64,000 nucleotides of DNA from Fagopyrum homotropicum (taxonomy: Eukaryota > Streptophyta > Magnoliopsida > Caryophyllales > Polygonaceae). Position numbers and translations under genes: made by a program. The stretch lies in the NCBI GenBank assembly GCA_033239125.1, contig BSWB01000001.1, positions 136,754,981 through 136,818,980 on the forward strand, in the 5' to 3' direction. Of the stretch, positions 31,331 to 42,000 are shown one piece after another (the stretch's first letter is position 1; every line of letters starts with the position of its first letter). The notes beneath the pieces were generated by a model. It was given only the letters and a program-made list of their open reading frames with translations. It searched no databases and was not told the origin of the DNA.

Positions 31331-31740
31331 ATAACCGACGCGGGGCGTCCGACCTTTCAGCATCAAGGGGAAGTTAAGTCCCCGGTATGTTGGACCACTC
31401 GAGATCTTAGAGCGAGTCGTGGAGGTGACTTACCGACTAGCCTTACCACCTAGACTGGAGGGAGTGCACCCCATCTTTCACGTGTCTCATCTGAGGGAGT
31501 ACATACTGGACCCGAGACACGTCATCAGCTATGAGGATTTAGTGGTTGAGCCAAACCACACCTTTGTGGAGCATTTGATAGCGGTCTTGGAGAGGAGTAC
31601 GAGATGATTACGCTCCAAGGATATACAGATGATGCGAGTTTAGTGGTCGAGATGAGGAGCTCACGAGGCTACTTGGGAGACAGAGGATAGTATCCGGAGG
31701 AACTATCCAGAGTTCTGGGTAGAGTTATCTATCGAGAGAG
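31331..31740 (+). pseudogene. Tekay A: integrase tail with chromodomain-like end
   Basis: VTYRLALPPRLEGVHPIFHV, then SHLREYILDPRHVISYEDLV, is the GPY/F-side tail. LRSKDIQMMRV, stop, WSR, stop, GAHEATWETEDSIRRNYPEF follows, matching the degenerate chromodomain at the C-terminus of Tekay/Del chromoviruses, which is thought to steer integration to marked chromatin. Stops at 31606 and after show decay. Confidence 0.75.
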
Positions 31741-31948
31741 GAACATCAGGTTAGTTCCGGACCCGGTTTTTTGTTATGTGCTGTCTTGGGTATGTTATGA
31801 TGTGTGATGCATGTACAGACTTATGTTTTCGGACAGTGTGTTAGGATGTTGTGACTTCCCCGCGAGCTGCTATGGTCTCTAGGAGTTCTAGACGTGAGGA
31901 TGTTCGGTTCTAAGTTTCGGGACGAAACTTGCTTTTAGGGGGTGATGA

Positions 31949-32314
31949 TGTAAATTTGGTCCTTTCAGAAGCTCTTCAGGATAGGCCTTGGATAGATGAC
32001 CCGCGGGGCCGTAGAGTGCCGCAGCTGCGGTGACGACCACTGTTTTTCGCGGGGCGGTAAAGTAGTGGACCGCGTCGTTTTGATTCGTAACCTTGACGGT
32101 TACAAACCCTACCTTTTCAAACCCCAAAACCCTACTTCCTTATTTTCTTTTTTGAGTATTGTTTGAAATTCCTAGAGCTTCCCCCATTGGAGAACTTTAC
32201 GTAAGTGAGAATCCTTCTTCTTCTTCCTCTTCCCTTTCCCCTCATCATTGCTTCTTCCTCCTCCCTTCATCTCCTTCTTTCCTTCCAGTTCCCGCCACCA
32301 GCAACGTTGTGGCG
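31949..32314 (+). repeat. 3' LTR of Tekay A, truncated
   Basis: It starts TGTAAATTTGGTCC after the purine tract TTTTAGGGGGTGATGA and matches 25228 onward. It is cut at 32314 where the LTR of Tekay B begins. The border itself is duplicated (see 32283-32394). Confidence 0.85.
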
Positions 32315-32394
32315 TGTAATATCTGAAATTTTATTTCCTTCCAGTTCCCGCCACTAGCAATGTTGTGCCGTGTGATATCCGGAATTTTATTTCC
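32283..32394. repeat. 56-bp tandem duplication spanning the Tekay A/Tekay B junction
   Basis: Each unit is 32 bp of Tekay A LTR (TTCCAGTTCCCGCCAC...) joined to the first 24 bp of Tekay B LTR (TGTAATATC or TGTGATATC...). Copies start at 32283 and 32339 and differ at a handful of bases. Confidence 0.9.
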
Positions 32395-35106
32395 GTTTAT
32401 TACCGAGTCAAACCAGATTTCAACTCGTTGACCGTTTATATGATACCTCATATTTTATACCAACACTAATTTCTATAATTTTATGTAAGCTTAACTCACA
32501 TAAAATGTTGAATTTCAAACCCTAATCTAAGTCATGACATGTTTAATTGACAAGATCATGACAAGTTTTTGACAAAGCCATTGCACACTTGTGACACCAT
32601 GCAACTTTAGCCTACACCATCTCCTTTACTTCAGCCCATTCCACTCTCCTTGTATGTTGGCCAGCAATGAAGTAGCAGTAGGAAGCCTAGCAACACAAAC
32701 AACCCAACACTAAAGTGTCACCTTAAGCAGCAACCCGAGATGCAAGATGAGTCCGCATGGAGCTGAGTTGGAGGAGGGATACGTTTACCATAACGGCTCC
32801 TAGGAATCTCACTGCATTCCCTTGTAACTCCCACAAGAACGTCCAGATTCAGCCTCTTGCTTCCGTTCAGATCCACGAGTAACACTCCACCCCTCTTTCT
32901 TCATTCGGTGACAACAGACCAACAACACCCGCTTTCGTCGAGCCGGTCCCTCTTTCACAAGGATCATGTTGTTTGTAACGCCTCTACACATCATACAAGC
33001 CATCTTCAAGAGCCTGAGTACTGCATGCCACATCGATCTTCACAGGTGAGCATCGACTGTCTCCTTCCCTTGTACTTCTCCCTTCAACGTTACTCGTTCT
33101 AATAGACTGCCCAACTGCATAGAAACACAAATCTACCCGGGCCTTAGTCGCTGTATACGAACCTATACACACCCTCTTGTGTCGAGATCTCTGGGGTAGC
33201 ATCTTGTGCTTGTAAGCCACCTCAACCCTTCTGCTTGATGATGACCGGTAGGGACGTTGCCTCCCTATCTCTACAGGGCCTTCGATAGATAACTGAGAAA
33301 GAGTCCCTCTCCGTGCAATAAGCCAACGTGCTAGATCCCCATCCAAACAGATCGTCCGCACCAACAACAAGGAGTACGCCTTTCCTCAGACCTCGAGCCA
33401 CCAAGGACACCCTACTCCAGCCACCGAAATTTAGTGAGTAGCCTTAATACTCTATACTCAACCCATGAGAAGGGGGAGTATGTTTTGGACCTAATTGTGA
33501 TGTGTGGTAAAATACAGGACTCGATCTCTACACCTTTGGAGTGATTAATAACCCAGGAAGAGGTTGGAAGTAAGACTCGAACTCCAGACCACTTCACCTT
33601 CTTTCTTTTGTCTCGTGAAATTTGTGGGTTATAGTCATGTTTGAGCTTCGGTTTCGATATTAAAGAAATATTATTTACCGTTCAATTTCTGGTATGATAT
33701 AGAGTGAGTTGCATATTGTTATATATCAGAAGTTAAGATCAATTCAATGGTTGGATCTGGATCCATAGGTGTCCAAAGTGGGCTGACTGTGCAATTTGTG
33801 AAAGAACCTAGAATTTGGCTAAGTATAGAATTCCTGGATGTTTTAACCAACTTTAAGAATTTATGTAGGAGTTGTGGCTGTATAGTTTTGAGAGATCTTT
33901 GCTCCTATGAGTAGCATGAATATCATAGATGACTTGGAGATTTATTTCGAAATTTTTTATATTTTTATTCGGGCCTCGTATCTTAAGCCAAAGTCGGACC
34001 TTAGCGAATTTTTGTGAAAATCAAGAATTTTGTGTAACTCTTATAAATATTTAGCGAACTATCCCTTGAGACCTAGATTGTGGAAATAGGTTCCAAAGGA
34101 GAGTTTGAAACTAGGTTATAGAATATTCTTGAGTTTCGGGACCAGGGGTAAAATAGTCATTTTAACTTAGGAGGGCATTTTAATAATTTCTCTTGATGAG
34201 ATTGTTCAACTTAGAAGTTATAGACTTCTAAGAATATGAGATGTATTTTGATCCACTTTCATTGTATAACAAGCGATTGAGTTCTACGGCTGCAGACCAA
34301 GTTGAGATTTAGAGAGTTGCGATTTGATTCAGGTAAGTCCTTGCGACTTACTTAACTGGTTTCTAGATGTTGGCTGAATGATGATAGTGGTGTGTGTTGA
34401 TTGTTTATTAAGTATAACATGCATATGACTACCTTTTTTTATTTTATGGCCCAAGTGTATGTATAACAGGCGGTGACATCACTGCCCATCTCTGACAGGA
34501 GACTGGGAGGTTCTCTATACACAGACCATACATGTACCAGGTGAGGTGCATCGGATCCATTCCTAATGGTTACACGGGGGCGTAGACGAGGTTTGGGAAT
34601 CTCTCGTGTCACAAAATAAGTATCATTAGTAAGAGTGAATGACCTAAATAAAGATAATAAAAAAGGATTCTCTGAAAGTATGATGTGCGTTTAATTTTGC
34701 TATTGTGTGTGCGTGTGATATTCTCATTTATCTAACATTTAGATAGCTAGATAACGGTTGATTTGTTTTGTTGTTTAGATTTACCATAGGTTAGAGCAAT
34801 AGCTGAGTGATCCGGAAGTAGTGGTCAGTCGGGTCTCCGTACTCCCTAGGATGGGGTTGGGCTTTATATTGATGTTTCCTTGATAGTATGATAATAGTTA
34901 GACCTTTTATTTTTAAGTATTATTGGCTGTTAGACATCTGTATTACATACATTCATGTCATTTAAACCATTGCTTTATGAATTTTGGTTTTCTTTATTTG
35001 TGTCTTGTTGTAAGATCCTAGTAAAGTTGTTGTCAAACTGAGGTCGGGACCCATTGTGAGGTCCTAACCAGTAATGTCCCGATTTCTGAGAATTCGGGGT
35101 GTTACA
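32371..35106 (+). repeat. 5' LTR of Tekay element B
   Basis: It begins TGTGATATCCGGAATTTT and ends TCGGGGTGTTACA, just before the primer site TGGTATCAAAGC. At about 2.7 kb it is a long LTR. The GTAAGTC/GACTTAC hairpin is at 34333-34351. The end part (GAGTGATCCGGAAG..., CTTGTTGTAAGATC) is recognisably related to Tekay C. No internal gene is seen. Confidence 0.85.
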
Positions 35107-35109
35107 ACA

Positions 35110-35121
35110 TGGTATCAAAGC
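35110..35121 (+). other. Primer-binding site of Tekay B
   Basis: TGGTATCAAAGC, 11 of 12 matching the initiator tRNA-Met complement TGGTATCAGAGC, 3 bp after the LTR end. Confidence 0.85.
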
Positions 35122-35376
35122 TCTAGGTTGGCAATAATGGCACTTGAAATCTTCTAAATGGCCGAATAAGTAAAGAAGCAGAACCCGAAAAGGGATATGG
35201 GTTTTTCCAAGGGAACTTTTGGTTTTCAAAATGCATGCATAGTCTGGTTGAGATAGAAAGTACGGCTGACCACTACTACTACCACAAATCTCAGTATACT
35301 TAGTATGGACTTTAGGTTTTTGTCCTCCTTTGACTTATTAGCTAGATTATAACTGTAGTTATTATCACTCGTGAAG

Positions 35377-35541
35377 ATGAAACGTACTAGGGTTACACCA
35401 GCTACTGGTCGAGGTAGAGGTCGTCCACCTCTTCCTCTAGCTGGACAGGGTAGGGGCGATAAGACTCTTGTGGTTAGAGGATGTGGCCGTGGAGGTAGAC
35501 CTCTATTGGCGAGAGGTCGGGGTCGAGCTCCTCGAGAGGAT
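35377..35541 (+). pseudogene. Tekay B: gag start, cut by element II
   Basis: From ATG at 35377 the frame gives MKRTRVTPATGRGRGRPPLP and further RGRG/RP repeats, ending at APRED where the Athila-type LTR begins. It parallels the gag start of Tekay C at 49764. Its continuation is not found on the far side of element II. Confidence 0.85.
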
Positions 35542-35993
35542 TGTTCACGCTAAGATCGGTAGCACAAAAATCTTTAAATTTATAACTCGAACTAAATCCT
35601 AAACTACCTAGCGAAACCCGCAGTGTACGGGACGTTTGTAGTAGGGATAGTATTCCGAGGTCGAACACAAAGACTAAGGTGAAATTGATTCGATTTGTGA
35701 TTGAGTTTAGTAAAGACCTAGGTTGAAAGAAAAGAAAGAAAGAAAGAAATGAAAATCTCAAATGTTTTTTGTTGGTTTTTAGTGATCAATCAAAGATCAC
35801 AATTCATGCAAAGTAAACAATCAACTAAACTATGAATCAACACAAATAAACAAGCTAAACAAGATATAGATCAAAGAAAGAAAAGACGGATTCTAGGGGT
35901 TGGAAGTTCTGGTTATGGCATAGGACTCAAGCTATCTATTCATTCCTTGGATTAACTATGTTGGGGTTAAGTGTTTCTAGATTGGGATCAATC

Positions 35994-36253
35994 ACCGGGT
36001 AGGTCTCATGATCCACTAGTCCATTCCCTAGATCTCATCACCGGGTAAGTCTCTAAGAACCTAAGGGACGGAATTCTACACAAACCGGATTGTTACCTAG
36101 AGATCTTAACCTATCCTTACCGGGTAAGTCTTAGAAAGGGAAGTCCTAAACAACTATCCTAGCACACTTAATCCAATGGCGGCTTATTAGACTCACCACT
36201 ACCTAAGGTTTGTTATCTTTGGAATCTAAGAGTAAGGATTACCGGGTAAGTCT
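35994..36253 (-). repeat. Four-copy AGACTTACCCGGTAA motif array, element II LTR
   Basis: Complement copies start at 35994, 36040, 36119 and 36241 (spacings 46, 79, 122). The first reads ACCGGGTAGGTCT, the others ACCGGGTAAGTCT. The 5' LTR copy is at 45378-45637 with identical spacing. Confidence 0.9.
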
Positions 36254-36366
36254 CTCCTAACGCTTAGTTGCTAACACTAGGTCACCCTAGGATAGATTTA
36301 ACTCAACAAACACTTAGGATTTCAACATTCTAACAATCTAAGACAAGATCCATCAAACCAGGGAAA

Positions 36367-36425
36367 ATCACGGTTTGTTCTACCTAAACCACGGCCGTGG
36401 TTAGGCAAGAACTACCCGTGATTTC
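36367..36425. repeat. CCACGGCCGTGG module, element II LTR site 2
   Basis: AAATCACGG, then the 16-bp perfect palindrome AACCACGGCCGTGGTT (36387-36402), then CCCGTGATTT. The two half-sites are themselves inverted copies of each other, so the entire 59 bp is a loose palindrome. The same site is at 45746-45806 in the 5' LTR. Confidence 0.85.
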
Positions 36426-36988
36426 TAACAGCAGCTACGTTTATGCACACAAGTCATCCAAAGATAAATCTAAGTCCGTCCTATCATAGCCCTAGCCATA
36501 ACCATCCTTTCCTTACCCTAGAACCACATCTATTTAGCCTACAACGTTCATAATAGAATTCGAAACAAACAAACACAAAATCATGGCATCCATTTGTAAG
36601 ATAATAAAGAGAAAGAGATGGATAAGTGAAGTAAACAAAACCAAACTAAAAATGAGATTAGAATGACTCACAACCCTTCCAAAAGAAGGTTCAAGTGATT
36701 CATACAACTCTAGAAATAGAATCCGGAATTCTTCAATACAAAAACTATCAAGTGTGGTAATGGTGTGTGTTCTTCCTCTCCTCTTCAATGGAGCTCTTCT
36801 TCTTCCTCTTTGACACTTTCCTTCCTAGAAAGACTTCTTGTTGAGAGAATATTTTTGTTAGAAGATAATGGATAATGGAGAGCTGCTCCAAGATGCCTTT
36901 CTCAGCCAATGAAGGACCACTTTTATAACAAATTTTGCATGAGCTGGCCATGAGAGTCGTGGCACAACTGTCACAAGAATCTGGCAAA

Positions 36989-37035
36989 ATCCACGGGTGA
37001 TTCCATGGCCGTGGAGTGTCAGAGAACCGTGATTC
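36989..37035. repeat. CCACGGCCGTGG module, element II LTR site 1
   Basis: Half-site CCACGGGTGA, full site CCATGGCCGTGG (CCACGGCCGTGG in the 5' LTR copy at about 46388) and half-site ACCGTGATT. It is about 370 bp from the LTR start in element orientation. Confidence 0.8.
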
Positions 37036-37363
37036 TGTGCTTCAGCATTGCCTTTGATCATTAAGCTTCGATTTGGTGCATGGCTTGTGTTGGCAAGGTT
37101 CCATGAGTCCTCTTTAGCCTTTAGCTTGTGTCCTAATGAGTCCGAGGGTGTGTCATCTAGATGAACGATCCTCAAACGTATCGTTTTAGCTCCTAAATCT
37201 CCCGAAATACCTATAAAACACGCACAAGTCCGTGTAGACGTCTATCTCGACAAAATACATGAATTGAGTACAAAACGTCGTGAACTAGTGCTAAACCATG
37301 CACGAATGAGTGAGAAATCTATCTAAATGATTACCTAAAACTAAGTCATAAATCGTGTTATCA

Positions 37364-39040
37364 AAATACCCCATACTTAAGGTTTGCTCGTCCCCGAGCA
37401 AATTCCCAACTATAGACTAAGAGATGACATGATTTATGTATGCAGAAAAATGGCAAAATCTTTTTGGGTTTGTGCTTCTATTATTGGATCACCTTCAAAG
37501 TCATGTTTCATGGCAAAGGATAAGCAATCATGCATCAAACAAATGAAGACATGGAAAGACAATTGTACTTAACTCAAAAGTATGCATGAAATGTAAAGAT
37601 GAAGGAGTCAAGAAGATCAAGAGTACATTCAATCTAAATCACTAAGTCTTACAAACATGCAAATAGGTCATAAGGTCTTGTGAAATAAAAGGGCCAAGAA
37701 ATGTAGTGATTGGGTGGGGATTTCTAGGTTATGTGATGCTAATCCGGGAACGGAACTAACTCCACAATCTTGTCCTCGATCAACTTCCCTCAAGTGTATA
37801 TTTTCCTCTATCTTTTCTTTCTTTTCTTTTTCTTTGACTTATTTTTGAGACAATGGCATTGGTGTACAAAAGCCGAAACCTTGGTGATTAGCCGTCCTCG
37901 GGCTTTTTCTTAGTTTTCAAGGTGCATCCACACCGGGCACACATACCAAAGCTCGTTAGGACTATTGGTTTATTTGACTTTGGCAAGGCACCAACACCCG
38001 ATTATGTGAAGTGTACCGAGTTACTTGTCATTTAAGCCAATGCCCCCAAGCCTATATTTTTGGCTACACTTTCACGACAAATTCAGCATTATATGCATGA
38101 TATTCTTTCATTAACATCTTCACCCCACACTTGCTTTTCACACACATCAACACACTAGCATGCTCTTATTCCCGGATGGGTTAAAAGATGTCAACTTTAT
38201 CTCAATTGAGGTGCTCAAGCAATCATGATTAAGATGAGAAGTAGAGAAAGATGAATTGCCTCATTCATTCCTAGATGGTATGCAAGAACTATCATGTAAT
38301 TTCGATCTTCAATACTCAATCATTTCTAGGCAAACATCATGATCACAAATCATTCATAGAATTTCAAGAGAAGTACTTCAAGTCCACATATGCGTTCATC
38401 AATCCTAACACATGAGGCCATCCATAGCCAATTCTCAAGACAAGATTCATCATTAGGATCATATCCAAGCCTAGAAAGCACAAAAAATTTTAAATTTTCT
38501 GATTTTTTGGAATTTTCGAAGTATGTATGTACAATGCAAGACATGTGAAGATTTTAAACTATCCTAGATGCTCATCATGCAAAGGATCATGCAAACCCCA
38601 CCCCATACTTAGAAACACATTGTCCCCAATGTGGTATACAAGTAAAGAGAGTGAAAGAAGGTTCTCACAATGTAAAAATGGTTTGCTATGGTATTTGGGA
38701 TTGCTCTATAGTGAATTGATGTTTGATGATCCTATCAACCATGGTAGAGAGCTCTAAGCATCCATCAAAGCTTCGGGACCCGCGCTAGGCACCGCTAGCC
38801 GTCCAAGTTCCGTGTCCGCTCTACCCATAATCGGTGAGGGGTTCATCATCATCCTTCACTTGCCATGCAAGGCTTCCAATGCCACTAATGTTCTAGCACA
38901 CACACAAGGTAGACAAAACACACACAAAGATAGAAAAATCTAAAAACGAAAACAAAACGAAAAAGGAAAAACGTTACCGATGGGTTGCCTCCCACCAAGC
39001 GCTTCTTTAAGGTCATTAGCTTGACCAAACTCGGGAGTGT
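37364..39040 (-). other. Element II 3' non-coding region and polypurine tract
   Basis: The polypurine tract AAGTATGGGGTATTTT lies at 37379-37364, directly before the 3' LTR. The rest of the 1.7 kb has no recognisable ORF. It aligns in general layout with 59619-61438 of element III, including the TTGCTCGGGGACGAGCAAAC palindrome beside the tract. No env-like gene is seen. Confidence 0.75.
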
Positions 39041-42000
39041 CTATTCAAGGTAAAGTGGGGCAATCATGTCCACCGGAGCTCCCGGGATATACTTCTTCAA
39101 GCGGTGCCCATTCACTTTGAAATTCCCACAATGCTCCCCTCCTATCTCAATAGCTCCATGGGAATAGATCTTCTTCACCACATATGGCCCGGTCCATCTT
39201 GATTTGAGCTTTCCGGGAAAGAGTCGCAGCCTTGAGTTGAAGAGAAGGACAAGGTCGCCTTCACTCAACTCCTTCGGGATGAGGCGCTTGTCATGCCATC
39301 TTTTGGCCTCTCCTTGTAGATTCGGGCATTCTCATAAACTTCCAACCGGATCTCTTCAAGGGCGTTTATATCAAGCAACCTCTTCTCTCCCGCCTCCTTG
39401 AGGTCAAAATTTAGCCACTTAATGGCCCAATAAGCTCTATGCTCCATTTCCACCGGAAGATGGCAAGACTTGCCATAGACCAACTTGTAAGGAGTGGTTC
39501 CAATTGGTGTCTTGAAGGCGGTCCTATATGCCCACAAGGCATCATTGAGCTTCATAGCCCAATCCTTTCTCGTCCTAGATACCGTCTTCTCAAGGATGGC
39601 CTTTATTTCCCGGTTGGAGATCTCCACTTGGCCACTAGTTTGGGGATGGTAAGGTGTTGCCACCTTATGAGTCACCCCATACTTGGCCAAAAGTGCCCCA
39701 AAATTCCTATTGGTGAAGTGCTTTCCTCCATCACTAATGATCACCCTTGGTGTTCCAAACCTAGGGAAGATCACCCGGTTGAAGAACCGCACCACAACCT
39801 TGGCGTCATTTGTAGGAGAGGCGATTGCCTCCACCCATCTTGACACATAGTCCACCGCCAATAGGATGTAGAGATTTCCACACGAAGAAGGGAATGGTCC
39901 CATGAAGTCCACACCCCACACATCAAATATTTCGACTTCTTGGATGTTGTTCAAGGGCATTTCATTCCTCCTTGAGATGTTGCCCGTCCTTTGGCAAGCA
40001 TCACATGCTGCTACAAAACCTTGCACATCTCTAAACAAGTTAGGCCAATAAAAACCGGATTGCAATACCTTTGCACACGTCTTGTGTGAGCTAGCGTGGC
40101 CTCCACATGGTAAGGAGTGACAATGCCGGATCACACTCTCCACTTCATCTTCCGGTATGCATCTTCTAAACATCCCATCCGGCCCTCTCTTGAATAGAAG
40201 TGGTTCACTCTAATAGTAGTGCCTCACATCGTTGAAGAACTTCTTTCTTTGTGCATATGTCAATCCGGGAGGCACTTCCTCACATACTAAGTAGTGCACG
40301 ATGTCGGCATACCATGGCTCACTTCCTCTAGACACTTGGAACAAGCATTCCTCCACCATTTGCAATTGCTCATCCCGGAATGAGTCATCTATCGGGATGT
40401 CATCTCTTTCAAGCTCCAATGGTGGGAGTCTACTAAGGTGATCCGCCACGGAGTTCTCGGATCCCTTCTTGTCCCGTATTTCCAAATCAAACTCTTGAAG
40501 AAGAAGGATCCACCGAATCAACCTTGGTTTGGCATCCTTCTTTGTAAGTAGATAACGGATCGCAGCATGATCCGTATAAACTATGACCTTCGCTCCAACA
40601 AGGTATGAGCGGAACTTCTCAAATGCATACACCACCGCTAACAACTCCTTCTCGGTGGTAGCATAATTGAGTTGGGCATCATCAAGCGTCTTGCTAGCAT
40701 ATTAAATAGCATGAGTGCGCCCATCTTTTCTTTGCCCCAAAACAGCCCCAACGGCTACATCGCTTGCATCACACATGATCTCAAATGGTAGACTCCAATC
40801 CGGAGGTTGCATGATAGGTGCGGAGATCAAGGCGTTCTTCAACCTACAAAAAGCCTCAAGACAATCTTTGGAAAAGACAAAATCAACATCCTTCATTAGT
40901 AGGTTAGTGAGAGGCTTAGAAATTTTAGAGAAGTCTTGAATAAACCTCCGGTAAAAACCGACATGCCCTAAGAAACTCCTTACCCCCTTCACCGAGGTAG
41001 GTGGCGGCAACTTCTCTATCGTTTCAATCTTGGCTCTATCAACCTCAATGCCACGGTTGGACACCAAGTGTCCTAAAACAATGCCTTCACTTACCATGAA
41101 GTGGCATTTTTCCCAATTTAAGACAAGATTTGTCTCCTCACATCTTTGCAATACTAATGACAAGTTAGCCAAGCAATTATCAAAGGAAGAACCATAAACA
41201 GAGAAATCATCCATAAACACTTCCATGATATTTTCTATGTATTCCGAAAAGATAGCCATCATACACCTTTGGAAGGTGGCGGGTGCATTACACAACCCAA
41301 ATGGCATTCTCCTATATGCAAAAGTACCCCATGGACATGTAAAGGTTGTTTTCTCTTGGTCATCGGGGTGGATAGGGATTTGGAAGAATCCACTATATCC
41401 ATCTAGATAGCAAAAATTAGAGTGTTGAGCTAACCTTTCTAGCATTTGGTCAATGAAGGGGAGAGGGAAGTGATCTTTCCTAGAGGCCATGTTTAACTTC
41501 CTATAATCGATGCACATTCTCCACCCCGTAACCGTCCTAGTCGGGATTAGTTCATTGTTCTCGTTGGTCACTACGGTCATCCCACCCTTCTTAGGTACTA
41601 CATGAACGGGACTAACCCACTTACTATCCGAGATAGGGTAGATGATCCCCGCATCTAGCAACTTAATGATTTCCTTTTTGACTACCTCTTTCATTATAGG
41701 ATTCAATCTTCTTTGATGTTCAATAGAGGGTTTGTGGTTATCTTCCATCATTATCTTATGCATGCACAAAGAAGGTTTTATGCCAACCAAATCATCAATA
41801 GTATAACCAATGGCTTTCCTATGCAATCTTAGTTCATGCAACAACTTAGCAAGTTCATCATCACTTAAGCATGCATTAACAATCACAGGATATGTAGAGT
41901 TATCACCAAGAAATGCATACTTCAAATGAGAGGGGAGGGGTTTAAGTTCAAGTGAAGGAGGACCTTTATCGGTTGAAGACGATCCAAATAAGGTTGGATG

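Larger units (their letters stand above)
35542..37363 (-). repeat. 3' LTR of element II
   Basis: It runs from TGTTCACGCTAAG to CGTGTTATCA in plus coordinates. It carries the four-copy motif array (35994-36253) and palindrome sites at 36367-36425 and 36989-37035. Confidence 0.92.
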
